Shown here piece by piece: positions 1 through 10,640 of a DNA stretch of 64,000 bases. Origin of the DNA: Dendrolimus kikuchii. Lineage: Eukaryota; Arthropoda; Insecta; Lepidoptera; Lasiocampidae. Under the pieces are notes generated by a model. It searched no databases and was not told the origin of the DNA. It saw nothing but the letters and a program-made list of their open reading frames with translations. The translations under genes were made by a program, and so were the position numbers. Positions within the stretch are counted from its first letter, which is position 1. Each line of letters opens with the position of its first letter. The stretch spans positions 7,638,887-7,702,886 of the forward strand of contig CM034392.1 in assembly GCA_019925095.2 (NCBI GenBank), read 5' to 3'.

Positions 1-150
1 CACGATGCAATTTTTTATTATTTATTGTCTGTTTTTGTCGGTTTGTCTATAAGTTCGGGATTTATGTAAAAAAACTTTATGGCCGATTTCGATGCGATTT
101 TTGCTGATCGACAGCTAGTTCTTAGACTTAAAATGTAAAATATTGTATCG
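1..150 (+). repeat. Decayed dispersed repeat fragment (family shared with 9985-10100)
   Basis: This AT-rich stretch shares an ordered series of words with 9985-10100: a TGTCTGT-type start, TTCGGGATT, then TTCGATGCG followed by GCTGATCGA or GTTGATCGA, then a TTTTAAAAT-like end. The two copies are strongly diverged. The family is not identified and no coding capacity is seen. Confidence 0.45.
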
Positions 151-715
151 TGATCAGATTTTTTTCACTCTGACCACTTCAAACCATTCCCATGAAAATT
201 CCCTCCACGATTCCCGAAATATAATATACTGCAGATTTTTAAGTCCGAAAACGCCGTTGTGATTGTGATACATGAATGCCGAACAAGCAAACACAAAAAT
301 CTAAGAAACAAAATACTACAATTTTATAATATTATTAGTAGATGTGTTATTATATTACCAATTATAAGGGTGTGATTACTGAACCCAATTACTGTCACAT
401 ACAATCTTTCCGGGTCAAGCGAAAACATTATTAGAACAAAAGTAAATCCATACATACATATTGCTGTCTTAGATAAATAGATCTATTTTTCCTGCACAAA
501 CACAATCATCATCTGTCAGCGATTTCTCATCTATGAGACGAAAAGGTAAACATATAATATATCATGGCGCGATATCACGTAATGGTAAGCCAAGAAACAA
601 ACAATAGACAAACATCAGGTTTTATGGTCACATAGAGTTGTGACTGTTTTTTTTTTATGGATTTAGTGCAGTGAAAGTTTACTTTAAGTCTGGTTGAATT
701 TTGTTATAGATTATT
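151..715. other. AT-rich intergenic DNA, nothing recognised
   Basis: No open frame of credible length, repeat boundary or RNA gene was recognised here. It contains short homopolymer and TA-rich runs only. Confidence 0.5.
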
Positions 716-723
716 TCAGGCAG

Positions 724-958
724 ATGCCAGGTGGTACGGCATTTGCCCGACTGGATGGCTACCACCCCTGGTCTAAAGCATGTCGCCATAACAACCTTGA
801 GTTGTGTTCCGGCATTAGTGACCAGGTTCCAGTAACCCTTAAGAGAGCAGCAGCGCATTTGTAGCACCTTTGGTGTTGCAAATGTCCATAGGCGATGGTG
901 ACCGCTTTCCATTAAGTGGACCTTCCGCCTGTCTGCTGAACTCCTGCAATAAAAATAT
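724..958 (+). repeat. Family A retroposon, 5'-truncated copy
   Basis: This is the distal part of a ~300-bp family found about nine times in the window. It starts inside the family at the GGTGGTACGGCATTTGCC segment and runs to the common 3' end CTCCTGCAATAAAAA. The constant A-rich 3' end and variable 5' end suggest a retroposon. Open frames inside it are chance frames repeated in every copy. Confidence 0.75.
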
Positions 959-1320
959 AAAAAAAGATTGATTATGTTGACTATTTGAATACTGTAGTAT
1001 TGTGTTGATTACTACTATTTATCATGCTATTTTACTTGTGTAAAATCTATATTTTATAGACACTGCCTCATTTTTCGGTACAAAGCCAATTGCAATTGAT
1101 TTTACCAATGTCAGTCAATAAAAGATACAGGTAGGGGTATAAGTTATTTTATATTTATTTCTGTTATAGAATGTAGTTATAGTTATAATTTTAGTCCCAA
1201 AGCCTTGAAGAGGGAACGAACAGGCAAAAAGTCACACATCCATATTAACTATACACGCGGTGTTCCCGATATCCTATACTAATTTTTAATTTCCATAAAA
1301 ATAATAATTAGCTTTAGGTG

Positions 1321-1850
1321 AGTAGCGACACCTCGTACCTGACTCCGGGGGCCAAGGCAAGGCCCCCGCCTCCATGCTTGCCTTAACCAGCCGGCACTGA
1401 GTGCAGATCGCCAGAGCTAAGACTCAAGCTTCAGGGGTGAAAGTAATAAACGGAATAACGTCAGAAGTAGCTTTGGTGAACCTGCAGCGCACTCTCCACA
1501 CCTCTTAGCCACTTACACCCATGTTGCCCCTTGCCAAACTTATTCGGCATATTTGGGGCCCATGCCGGTACTTACTGTCTGCCTATTTTTTCATCTTCCC
1601 CGAATATTGCGACAGGCAGACGCCATAGTCTTAATAATTTCAGATCCCTAATTCCACTAGCAGTTCATCCCAATAGCCCAAAACCTTTTGCTCTCATTTT
1701 CTACAATAGTTCTACATTGACCGAGGCTTGTCCTTGGGTGCGTTTTTATTATTTATATTAAATATGTCCAAGTGGCTTCTACGTGTTGGCCTTCCTATGG
1801 CCCCACGCAAGCCCTCCATAGTCCGCGCCATTTTTATGGCCCGTGATCTA
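1321..1850. repeat. Family H dispersed repeat, copy 1
   Basis: The part from about 1550 onward reappears at 25475-25830 in the same order and orientation: GGGGCCCATG, GTCTGCC, CCCCGAA, GCCATAGTC, CATCCCAATAGCCC, TTGTCCTTGGGTGC, then TCTACGTGTTGGCCTTCC and CCCCACGCAAGCCCTCC. The upstream half (GACTCCGGGGGCCAAGG region) is GC-richer and is absent from the second copy. No recognisable protein is encoded. Class unknown. Confidence 0.65.
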
Positions 1851-2401
1851 CAATGACATACAGCTTAATAATAACAGTCAAAATAAATTTCAGTTGATCG
1901 TGTATATACTGTGGAGCTTAAAGTTCTGTTTTTAGAGTCGTTCGGTGTATTCGTATTTGACTTAAGGTTTGTAGCGACACCGACGTCCTTGATGATTTTT
2001 CGGGCGATAGCGGTGATTTCATAGACGCGGTTGTTTTTCAGATACATTATTATTTTATTGTGAATAAAATAAAGTAGTAAAAAAAATACCAAATTATTTA
2101 TCTCTCTTTTATAAAGAAGTAGATATTTTATACTTTTTTGGTAAAAATTGAAGGAGGAAAATAATTTCATGTTAATAATTGGGAGGTGATTTGTCGAAGA
2201 TTTTTCTTCACTTCAAATAGTTATAGAAAAATTAAGAAAAAATCACGTTACGTCTCATATGGTAAAGATTTATGATAATATTTTTGATAAATTATTGATC
2301 AATAAATACCAACGATGTTTGCAATCCACTTTTGGCCTTTTAAAGCAACAGGGACCTTGAAAGTTAGTTCAAGATAACCCTAGATTGGTATTAAGCTACC
2401 A
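1851..2401. other. AT-rich DNA, nothing recognised
   Basis: Poly(A/T) runs and a 101-codon minus-strand chance frame of Ile/Lys/Asn-rich composition. No gene is supported. Confidence 0.45.
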
Positions 2402-2500
2402 TAAACAATGGTAGGTTAGTGGTTAACGCACTCGTGTCATAAACTGAAATTACGCGGGTTCGAATCCCGACCGGAAAATCATGCAACATTAAGGTAGTTT
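2402..2500 (+). repeat. tRNA-derived SINE head
   Basis: A GGTTAGTGGTTAACGCAC segment (A-box-like) is followed about 50 bases later by GGTTCGAATCCCG, a good B box. Acceptor-stem pairing is absent, so this is a pol III-type SINE promoter and not a functional tRNA gene. The 3' limit of the element is unclear. Confidence 0.6.
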
Positions 2501-3240
2501 AATCTGCATAATGTTGCAATACAATAGTCTGATGATGAGGGATGGCATCGTGATAGAAGTAACCAATGTTTCAAACCCGCCAAGTCGCCCTGGACAACCG
2601 CGGCAAGCATATTGTTGGGCCCCTTCTTTTTTTTTGTTAATGTTGGAGTACATTTGCGCATATCATCGGGCCCCGTGGAGGTCACCGAGGGATTCCCTAC
2701 GGACGACGCTAGACACAAGCTTCTGATGACAGAAGAAGTTGCCCCTCCGTCTCTTAATGAGGCGCCACAGATTCGTTATCATAGACAACTGCCGTGACGC
2801 CTCGATGCAACTCGATAAATAGTGATGTCCCTGGGCCCAGGACATCCCACAGCACTGGGTGTGGCACGACGGGAGAGTGTTGTCCATCCCCCTCAGAAAT
2901 TAGGAGGCCCGAGCCTGACACTGGGAACTTTATGGGCCGTTATTGTGACCCTAGACAGGGTAACACTGAACCCATATACAGGTGTATGTTGTATAATGTT
3001 TCCTTACATCAGGCACGAACCTACATGCCCACCAAAAAAAACAGAGGGATAATATTGCCTAATAAATTGATCCACGTCGAAAGTAAGGTAATTCGAGATT
3101 GTGCCCATAAACGATGTCCAGGTGCCGGGTTCAAATTGGAATTATCTGCTTTCTTACCCGAAGCCAAGATAATGAGAAAACGTGTTACAGTAAATATGGA
3201 TTTTCTTTATCAATTTGTGAAGATTAGACAGCTGAACCCT
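2501..3240. other. GC-richer block of probable repeat origin, unclassified
   Basis: This is markedly more GC-rich than its surroundings, with a 168-codon plus-strand frame (2794-3300). The predicted protein has no recognisable domain and low-complexity ends. It adjoins the SINE head on the left and a C/CT tract on the right. It may be the body of an older retroelement, but I could not classify it. Confidence 0.35.
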
Positions 3241-3264
3241 TCCCCCCCCCCCTCTCTCTCTCTA
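3241..3264 (+). repeat. Poly(C)/(CT)n simple repeat
   Basis: A run of C residues is followed directly by alternating CT. Confidence 0.9.
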
Positions 3265-3927
3265 CTGGTATTTGCTAGTGATTTTCTTCGCTTGTATTAG
3301 AGGGTTGCGCTAAAATTAGAATATTGGATTTCTGCTTTAATAAATCTTGGACAGATTTTTATTAGGTTAAGTGCTTTGATATTTTTCATTTTTATTCGTA
3401 ATTCGTTTCGGCGTTTTTGTGACGTCTGTACAATTAGAGGTAGAAAGTCTAGTTTGTTCAGAATATTTTTTGAACTGTAATGAAGTCGCTTATAAATACA
3501 TATATATAGTAAAAAAGATACAAAAAAATAATAAATTCCTTAAGTCTCAAAACTAGTCAGAAACTAAGAAACTGCGGAATGACAATTACTCAGGTACACT
3601 CACAATTATACATACACTGATACTCTCACAGCCACTTAGAATTTATAATTACACACACACACACATACACACCTTTTCTTTTCTTTTATTATAATAATAG
3701 GGAGGCGAGGGCCAGGGGTACCATTACACAAGGTGTAACCTAGTATGGGCTCTTGTCTTTCCCAATTTAATTAACTTTCTCTGTATTCTATCACCTTCGT
3801 TTTTATGGGTAATAAATAAAAATAAATTCGAGAACTCAACAAAAATAATGCAGAAGCCCACAAAAACTTACTGCGAGATATTACAACTGCTTGGCAATAT
3901 AAACCTAATGCAAAGATTGAAAAGAAC
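3265..3927. other. Non-coding DNA with a (CA)n microsatellite
   Basis: A (CA)n run lies at about 3652-3671. The rest is AT-rich, with an AATAAATAAAAATAAA stretch near 3810 that may mark the tail of an old retroposon. No gene is seen. Confidence 0.5.
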
Positions 3928-4146
3928 TATACTCTGAATTTTAATAACCTGGATTAAAATGATAATTGCGATTGACCTTTTTTCACGTTGCAAGCTTAAA
4001 GCAACTCACCACTGTCAGTTGAATCCTATAGAATTTATATATGATTCAATTTCCAGTGGTGAGTTGTCCATTCAACTCACTTATGAATCAAAGTAAGGTC
4101 GATTGCAGCTGTCATTTTAGTCTAGGTCATTAAAAATCAGAGTATA
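3928..4146. mobile_element. Foldback MITE, 219 bp, TA-flanked
   Basis: The left arm (from TACTCTGAATTTTAATAACC) and the right arm, read in reverse complement, match imperfectly over more than 50 bases. The middle is also self-complementary (AACTCACCACTG against CCAGTGGTGAGTT), so nearly the whole unit can fold back. The outer termini TACTCTG and CAGAGTA are each flanked by TA, as expected for a Tc1/mariner-type MITE. No coding capacity. Confidence 0.75.
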
Positions 4147-4447
4147 TGATCTTCGAGTTAGTGTTGCCAATGTACATACATAATTGAAGATAAAACAAAG
4201 AGATGTTTGATAACCAGAAAGAATTATGCAAATACGCTCTAACGGATAGTGAAATAGCAATGCCCATTCTTGTGTATCATTAATTTATTTAAGAATATTT
4301 GGTTAAAATTATATTATTATTAAAACTCTCCAATGTCTTTATTAATACTCCCCCTTTCCCCTCGTATAACTTTTAAAGGTGCTTCAACATTCAAACAACA
4401 GTTTCGCAAATAGCACATTTTATATAGGTACTCTCACAAAAATGTTA

Positions 4448-4885
4448 CATACATACATACATAACTTCACGCCAGTTCCCTCGCGGGGTAGGCACGAACA
4501 ACAGAGTGCCATTTAGGCTTATTCTTACACACCTCACTTGCCTCTTTGACATTCATAACTCTTGTCATGCAAGCTCGTCTGTTCTTAAGGCTCCTGACAT
4601 CACCTTCTGCTAGTACACGATCAATTTGATCATGGAAGGTGTGTCGTGGCCTTCCACGACTTCTGCATCCATCCACTTTTGCATTGTATATCTGTTTAGT
4701 CATTCTTTCATCATGCATTCTTTCCACATGCCCGAACCACCGGAGCATTCCTTTCCTTACCTTCACCCCGACACTCTCTTTCAGACCAACTCTCTTTCTT
4801 ACTTCGGTATTACGAACGCGGTCCGCGAGCGTCACTCCGCAGATTTTGCGCAGTGCTCGCATCTCAACCGCGTTTACTCTACTTT
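4448..4885 (-). mobile_element. 5'-truncated RTE-type LINE, family a (ORF2 C-terminus + (ATGT)n tail)
   Basis: The minus strand encodes the far C-terminus of a LINE ORF2, with landmarks MRALRKICGV, GMLRWFGHVERM, RGRPRHTFHDQ and the ending YPARELA (frame 4467-4862). The 3' end carries a short (ATGT)n tail. The copy is flanked by an 11-bp TSD, CAAAAATGTTA, at 4437-4447 and 4886-4896, so both insertion boundaries are exact. The catalytic reverse transcriptase domain is absent. This is a dead retrocopy made by 5' truncation. The RTE assignment comes from general resemblance of the tail protein and the short-repeat 3' end. Confidence 0.85.
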
Positions 4886-4896
4886 CAAAAATGTTA

Positions 4897-5384
4897 AAAG
4901 TGTTAAATTTAATATTTATAATTATGATGATTACTGATTACTAATACAATCAGGTGTTATCAAAGACAAACAGAAAAAAGAGAATCCTGAAAAAGTAGCG
5001 AATATCAACGACTTGTCAAAGAGCACAAAGCGAGCTGGCTAGAATTGGAACAGTACCAACCCAGTAAAGTTTACCCATTAATAACATTCTTTGCATCGTT
5101 TGTTTGGATTACTCTCATGTTTTCTGGAAACGAATCCACTGTGACACAAGGTTAAGGCAATCGTCTAAAACGCCTCCAGGGATTCTTTTTGAACATAAAG
5201 GGTTAAATAACTACGGTTATTCATGTGTTCAAACAAATAATAACTAAATCGTTTTTCATGTAAATCCTATATAACTACAGCAAATAAACTTCTAAAATTA
5301 CATTTAGAATAGAATGGAAATAACTAAATGATACTATAAATAAAACTATACTTACGAAATAACATAATTCTGAGAGTAAAAAAT
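4897..5384. other. AT-rich DNA, nothing recognised
   Basis: No credible frame or repeat boundary. Confidence 0.45.
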
Positions 5385-5515
5385 TGACTCCAAATCCCTG
5401 TCGGAGGGGAGCGTGCCCAAAATGCTGGCTGCATTTCCGCGTTGAATGGCAATGCTGATACGTTGCCCTAGGTGCAAGCCAGCCTTTTGGTCACGCGAGA
5501 CCTCAATTTTAGAAT
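5385..5515. repeat. Family I dispersed repeat fragment
   Basis: It matches 36645-36800 in order: GCTGGCTGCATTTCC against GCTGGCTACATTTCC, then TGCTGATACGTTG against TACTGATGCGTTG, then an AGCC/GGCCT end. A shorter piece occurs near 9880. The class is unknown. Confidence 0.55.
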
Positions 5516-5530
5516 AGAATGTATTTTATT

Positions 5531-6247
5531 GTACAAAAATACTTACTTATATGGAAGCGAGAGTTGGGTATGGAAGAAAGAGCATGAAAGTAGAGTAAAC
5601 GCGGTCGAGATGCGAGCACTGCGCAAAATCTGCGGAGTGACGCTTGCGGACCGCGTTCGTAATACCGAAGTAAGAAAGACAGTTGGTCTGACAGAGAGTG
5701 TCGGGGTGAAGGTAAGGAAAGGAATGCTCCGGTGGTTCGGACATGTAGAAAGAATGCATGATGAAAGAATGAATAAACAGATATACAATGCAAAAGTGGA
5801 TGGATGCAGAAGTCGTGGAAGGCCACGACACACTTTCCATGATCAAATTGATCGTGTACTAGCAGAAGGTGATGTTAGGAGCCTTAAGAACAGACGAGCG
5901 TGCATGACAAGAGTTATGAATGTCAAAGAAACAAGTGAGGTGTGTAAGAATAAGCCTAAATGGCGCTCTGTTGTTCGTGCCTACCCCGCAAGGGAACTGG
6001 CGTGAAGTTATGTATGTATGTATGTATGTATGTAAAAATACTTACTCCATTGGCTCAGCGACCCAAAGCGGGTCTTGGCCTCTGAAACGAGAGCATGCCA
6101 CTTTTCTCTGTCCTGCGCAGTTTATTGCCAATTATTGGCTTGTAGCTCCGACAGGTCAACCTCCAGTCTGTCCTTCCAGCGATATTTGGGACGGCCGACC
6201 GGACGCCGACCTACTGGCGGTCCCAAATATGCTTTAGTACAAAAATG
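5531..6247 (-). mobile_element. RTE-type LINE tail, family c, split by a younger insertion
   Basis: The minus strand of 6047-6237 matches the plus-strand frame at 54645-54842 (landmarks LKYRWKDR, LRANNWQE, HALVSET, FGSLSQRS), the C-terminus of another LINE ORF2 family. The outer TSD GTACAAAAAT lies at 5531-5540 and 6238-6247. The element's tail is interrupted by a complete family a insertion at 5548-6033. Coordinates here include the TSD and the nested guest. Confidence 0.75.
5548..6033 (+). mobile_element. 5'-truncated RTE-type LINE, family a, nested
   Basis: The plus strand encodes the same ORF2 C-terminus as the minus-strand copy at 4448-4885 (YGSESWVWKKEHESRVNAVE onward, ending YPARELA at about 6005), followed by GAAGTTATGT and a (ATGT)n tail. 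A 13-bp TSD, AAAAATACTTACT, flanks it at 5535-5547 and 6034-6046. The target was the tail of the older family c element. It lacks reverse transcriptase and endonuclease and is dead on arrival. Confidence 0.85.
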
Positions 6248-7079
6248 GTACATAAAATCAAGAACATTAATATTCCGAAACAGCATATTACTGAGCTGTC
6301 AACCTCGCGACGTACAATTTCCTCTATTTGATTTTTTTTGTATTCTTTGCTTCCTTTTATGTATTACTAAAATATTGTTTTATTTAGTTCATTAAAAATA
6401 ATAGAAAGAAGAAGAAATAATAAAAGAGATAATATTCAAATACAATCGGCGGTCTTATCGCTTATTTCTTCCAGACAACGTTTGGGTGGAGTATATGAAA
6501 CCAACAACAAAACAATTAGTTGCTTAATCAGCACTCCTATCATCACATTTGCGTATAATATCTATCTAAAAATATAAATAACAACTTTATTGTTCCCCAA
6601 ATTTTATAATTACAAAAATATGTACCTTCAATACTTTCATGGTAAAGCACAAGGATTATTTATATGGACAAGTTATTTAAAACTACACAAAACTTATTAT
6701 GAAAGCGAAATTCGTATAGTTTTTTTTTTTAATTACGCCGATGGTGATGACGTCTGATAAATCTCAATTTTCCGCTGCCATAATAATACACGGGAACAAA
6801 ATATCCTACAATATAAAAATGTTGGTTTTTGTTCGGGAGATTCTGCGAAATATATTCTACGAAAGTTTTTACCGATATTAGCCGTGTTTTTGTCTAAAAA
6901 TAGATTGAATATAAAAACGTACAATAATATCTGTCTAGACATAAATCAAATTATAGTTCGTTGTCAGTGGGTGTCAGTGACAAAATTCTAATATAATAGA
7001 ATCTATACCTACTATGTAGGTATAATTATATATCAACGTGATTTCGATGAACATGAATAGATTAATTGTTTCGGCTAAG
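6248..7079. other. AT-rich DNA, nothing recognised
   Basis: Short chance frames only. A GGCGGTCTTATCGC word near 6450 recalls the GATAAGACCGCC word of the SINE at 54185, but no boundary can be drawn. Confidence 0.4.
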
Positions 7080-7084
7080 TGCGT

Positions 7085-7215
7085 ATCGATCCACGTTTTT
7101 TTTATCGCCTGTAGCAGGCAAACAGGCAGACGGCCTACCTGATGGAAAGTAATTACCGTCGGCTACGGACATTTGCAACATCAGGGGTGTCACCAACGCG
7201 TTGCCGACGACCGTA
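7085..7215 (-). repeat. SINE-like fragment
   Basis: In reverse complement it reads CATCAGGTAGGCCGTCTGCC followed by GTTTGCCTGC and an A-rich end, the same 3' segment as several other fragments here (10300-10360, 14955-15000, 29040-29170, 33970-34055). It is strongly diverged. Confidence 0.5.
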
Positions 7216-7366
7216 TCTTTGTAACGATGTAGATACTGTACAAAGATACGTTGATCGAATTTATAGTGATTACACACGCTGCTTTTTTACCTATTTCGCA
7301 TAGAAACTTTAAAATTTTGAAATACCCCATATCTCAAAAATACTGAACGGATTGTATTTGAACTAA

Positions 7367-7691
7367 TCTTCTATATAAATAAAAATGAATCGTAGAAATG
7401 TATACGCGCATAACTTGAGAACGACTTTACCGATTTTAGTGAAACTATTTGTGTGTATTTGAGTGGACCTTTGGATGATTTAGATTCACAACAGGAACTG
7501 GTAGGTGACGGTGGGATAGGTTTCTTGGATCCTCCTAATCTCCTGGACCGATTTTGATGATTTTTTTGTAGGTTTGAGTGGCTCCCCAGATAGTTTACAT
7601 TCACAATTGGAACCGGTCGGTAGGTGGCGCTGGGATCTGGTCCTACATTTTTATTTTTTCAGGGCAAGAAAACGTCTGCCGGGACCTCTAG
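7367..7691 (+). mobile_element. Helitron-like non-autonomous element (tentative)
   Basis: It starts with TC (TCTTCTATATAAATAAAAA) immediately after an A and ends in CTAG immediately before a T, the Helitron pattern of insertion between A and T without TSD. The last bases (GTCTGCCGGGACCTCTAG) can form only a weak stem. The interior has two diverged direct copies of a ~100-bp unit (about 7430-7530 and 7550-7655). No Rep/helicase coding is present. Confidence 0.45.
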
Positions 7692-7715
7692 TTTCCATTA
7701 AAACTACTTTTTTTA

Positions 7716-8055
7716 TCATAAAAAGTTTCGCGTTTGACCACGATCACACTTAATGTCAGACGATGATGCGGTCGACGATGGAGTACGCTTATTTAGATAA
7801 TACCTATACACACGAGACTTGAACACACCCGGATTGTACTTTTCGGGAAATACGGACTCTGGTAGTGGATTCCACAACTCTGTCGTACGCAGAAGGAACA
7901 TGGAGGCGAAGCCTTTCATTCGCACTGGTGTTGTGTCTACTATGAAACAATAAAGTAGACAAGAGTGCCTTGTCTATCCGAAGATAGAATGGTGTTGGGG
8001 AAATCAAGTCAAACGGTTCAACCTCACGCACACTCTCTTTATTAACATCTACCAC
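7716..8055 (-). pseudogene. LINE ORF2 C-terminal fragment (broken)
   Basis: Two overlapping minus-strand frames (7716-7925 and 7804-8055) together carry the pattern RTTELWNPLPESVFP followed by an N-P-G-V-F-K-S-R-V-like end, the conserved tail of several insect LINE reverse transcriptase proteins. A frameshift separates the two parts. A second fragment of the same type, in the other orientation, is at 39715-39870. Only the C-terminal 80-100 residues are present. Confidence 0.6.
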
Positions 8056-8450
8056 TTATTGTTTTCAGAATTTTACACTTTATATTTCAAAAATTAGTAT
8101 TCGAATTTTACGACTTTGGAAGCGATTATTTAGCTATCTATTGACTTAATAAAGTAGTCATAAAGAAACGTCTTTACGATTTTTAAAATCTGATTAATAA
8201 TAATCCCACATGTATATGTACATACGAAATATAAATTCAGTTCTCAATTATATGCATTCTTTACATTTTTTTTCACCACGACATTGTATAGCGACATTAA
8301 TTACGTACATATTCTTGCTAAATTTCATTCATATATACCAAGTAGTTTCCGGGAAAAATGAATGAGTCGTAGAAATCACATGGACGGACACAAAAGACGA
8401 ATTCATAAGGGTTAAGTTGTTTAACAAAACTACGTTGCAACGGTATTCAG
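8056..8450. other. AT-rich DNA, nothing recognised
   Basis: No gene or repeat boundary seen. Confidence 0.4.
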
Positions 8451-8454
8451 CGCG

Positions 8455-8585
8455 ATATTTTATTTGATTTTATACTGACGTTTCAGGAGGTTTAGACGAT
8501 TCTTATACTCCATCCAAACGTATCACGTTGATCAAGTCTACTGAAAAGTAGCCTAAACGTCGGAATAAAAATCAAATGAAATACT
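8455..8585. repeat. Short imperfect foldback element
   Basis: TTTTATTTGATTTTATACTG on the left is complementary, with mismatches, to GGAATAAAAATCAAATGAAA on the right. The inner pair GACGTTTCAGGAGG/GCCTAAACGTC extends the stem. The spacer holds GATTCTTATACTCCATCC. It is probably a degraded MITE. Confidence 0.55.
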
Positions 8586-9060
8586 TTATTTTATTATATG
8601 TATTAGTCGCAAAGACTTAAGAAAAAATGTTCAGTTGTTGCAAAAATGGCTATTGTTTTGTATTGTTATATAATAATATAATTCAACGTCATATATATAA
8701 AAAACCTACAAAAGAAAATATCGCTGCAATAAAGATAAAAACCTATAACGTACAGCTTTCATGAAAAGTAAGACACAGCGTATATTTCACCTCAATCAGG
8801 GGCAGGTTTATGAGACCTGAATTACGTCACCGCCGGGGCGCTTAAGAAAATGTATTGTAATGCGGCTGAACCCAGGAAACGCTTGCGAGCAACGTAAGCA
8901 GCTCAAGGTTAAGGTTGATTTATGCTGATCCGTCGCGGTTACGGTGCAATCGTGTACGTCATGAAAGTCATCCAGTAAAAATATATCAGTTCTCATACTT
9001 TGCAATCTCTTTTGGCGGACTGGTTGTGTCCGTTATTGTTTTTACAGCTTTTATTTAACT
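8586..9060. other. Non-coding DNA, slightly GC-richer at 8805-9010
   Basis: No recognisable gene. The 8805-9010 part is less AT-rich and may be an old unclassified repeat. Confidence 0.35.
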
Positions 9061-9067
9061 TGCAATG

Positions 9068-9258
9068 GATGTACTTATGTATGTATGTATGTAAGTTCGG
9101 GTGGAATCTTGCATGTTAAATTTGACCAACTTCCCGGTTTACGATTGGGCTGAAATTTTGCACGCATACATATATATATATATTGCGTGACAATGCAATA
9201 ATATGGTACGATGGAGCTGGTCTGATGATGGAGTCGGAAGGTGGCCATAGGAAGTTTT
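9068..9258 (+). repeat. Family J dispersed repeat, copy 1
   Basis: It shares with 63535-63700 the ordered words TATGTATGTAAGTTCGGGTG, GAATCTT, TTTGACCAACTTCCCGGTTT, GTGACAATGCAATAATATG, GATGGAGCTGGTCTGATGAT and GTCGGAAGGTGGCCATAG. It runs directly into a family A copy. Confidence 0.7.
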
Positions 9259-9563
9259 ATCCGTGCAGGAACGGAGAAGGAATACAATTTCCTGCGGCCG
9301 GGCGGCCTGTCGTAAGAGGCGACTTAACAACCCACAGCCAGGTGGTAGGGCATTTGCCCGACTGGATGGCTACCACCCCTGGTCTAAAGTATGTCGCCAT
9401 AACAACCTTAAGTTGTGTTCCGGCATTAGTGGCCAGGTTCCAGTTTCCCTTAAGAGAGCAGCAGCGCATTTGTAGCACCTTTGGTGTTGCAAATGTCCAT
9501 AGGCGATGGTAACCGCTTTCCATCAAGTGGGCCGTTTGCCTGTCTGCTGATCTCCTGCAATAA
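9259..9563 (+). repeat. Family A retroposon, near full-length copy
   Basis: It starts at ATCCGTGCAGGAACGG and has the GGCCGGGCGGCCTGTCGTAA core, the GGCTACCACCCCTGG segment, and the GTGGGCC-GTCTGCTGA-CTCCTGCAATAAAAA end. The minus- and plus-strand open frames across it recur in all copies and carry no known domain. Confidence 0.8.
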
Positions 9564-9774
9564 AAATAAATAAAAAAAAAGTCCTGTACTAAACAAGATA
9601 GACCTGTCGTGTTTGGGCTCGTTTTACTTATCTTGGCTAGCACTCTGCTGCTGCATCATATCCAGGATCTCAAAAGCTTGTATTTAAAAACCTTTTTAAA
9701 AAAGCTTATTATAGAAAACCTTTTAAGCAACGTCTTATTATTTAAAAGTTATTTTTTAAACTTCCTCAGAGGCC

Positions 9775-9935
9775 GGCAACGTTGTTAATGCCCCTGCTGT
9801 GGCAAATGTCCATAAGCGATGGTAACCACCTTCCATCGAGTGGGCCGTTACACCTTTACTTATATTGTACTCTACCTATAATCCCTTAGGACTGTAAGTA
9901 GAACATTGAACCTACGTCATTGTGTCATTTAATTG
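9775..9935. repeat. Fragments of families A/SINE and I
   Basis: GCAAATGTCCATAAGCGATGG to GTGGGCCGTT matches the 3' third of family A. ATAATCCCTTAGGACTGTAAG and onward matches family I at 36648. Both are short remnants. Confidence 0.45.
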
Positions 9936-9984
9936 AGATCTATAATATTATAAAATTGTAAAAGTGTAGTCTAGTTCTGTTTTT

Positions 9985-10110
9985 TTAGATGTTTTGTGTC
10001 TGTCTGTTTGTTCGGGATTCACGCAAAAAATACTGGTCCACATTCGATGCGGTTTTCGTTGATCGATAGCAAATTCTCGGTTTTAAAATCAGCGGTATTT
10101 TATATCTCGG
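9985..10110 (+). repeat. Second copy of the repeat at 1-150
   Basis: Shared words: TGTCTGTTTGTTCGGGATT, TTCGATGCGGTTTTCG, TTGATCGATAGC. Confidence 0.45.
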
Positions 10111-10229
10111 GAGTGCTAAGAGAATTTACTTAGGAGCGGCCAGCCGTGGACATTTTTCGATTGGCAAGCTATGATAGGCGTGTTTATAAATCAGTATAAT
10201 TTTTCAAAAATATGTCTCATCTGGTAATC

Positions 10230-10640
10230 AGATGGATGAAGGTTGATCTTCACCGTCTCCTCTACTATTTTGAATTTGAATATTTCGTCCACTGTAAATG
10301 ATGGTAACTACTTTCTATTTGGTGGGCCGTCTGATTGTTTGCCGGATTCGCAATAAACAGAAAACACCAATGTGTAGGCACCCGGCATGGCCGAAGCCCA
10401 TGCGCTACACGGTGTAACATGAATTGTTCCTAAAATATTCGTGACATTTCACAACCGTGCATCGCCTGGGCCTCGTAAGGGGCACGGCTCGCGTCTACTC
10501 GGTCTAATATAAATCGCCCTAATACGGGTGAAGACCGGGAAACTCCGGGCAACGTAGCCACGCTCAAGGTTATGCGGCAAGTCTTATGCGGTTGTATAAA
10601 ATGCTCGGGATTTGAGTGCCTTTTCGTGTTATTTAGTTAT
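10230..10640. repeat. SINE-like fragment followed by GC-richer unclassified DNA
   Basis: 10300-10365 holds the GGTGGGCCGTCTGATTGTTTGCC...CGCAATAAA ending typical of the SINE-like fragments in this window. 10375-10640 is GC-richer (CGTAAGGGGCACGGC, GAAGACCGGG), with no protein recognised. Confidence 0.4.

Noticed and set aside
2794..3300. 168-codon plus-strand frame
   Set aside because: No recognisable domain, ends in low-complexity sequence, lies in probable repeat DNA; not supported as a gene.
4448..6033. Large inverted repeat as one element (4448-4885 against 5548-6033)
   Set aside because: Each arm has its own different TSD, so they are two independent LINE insertions that happen to be in opposite orientation.
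9183..9643. Repeated 70-130 codon frames across family A copies (also 13311-13625, 42281-42556, 46780-47089)
   Set aside because: They recur only because the repeat recurs. Frames differ between copies and no domain is present.
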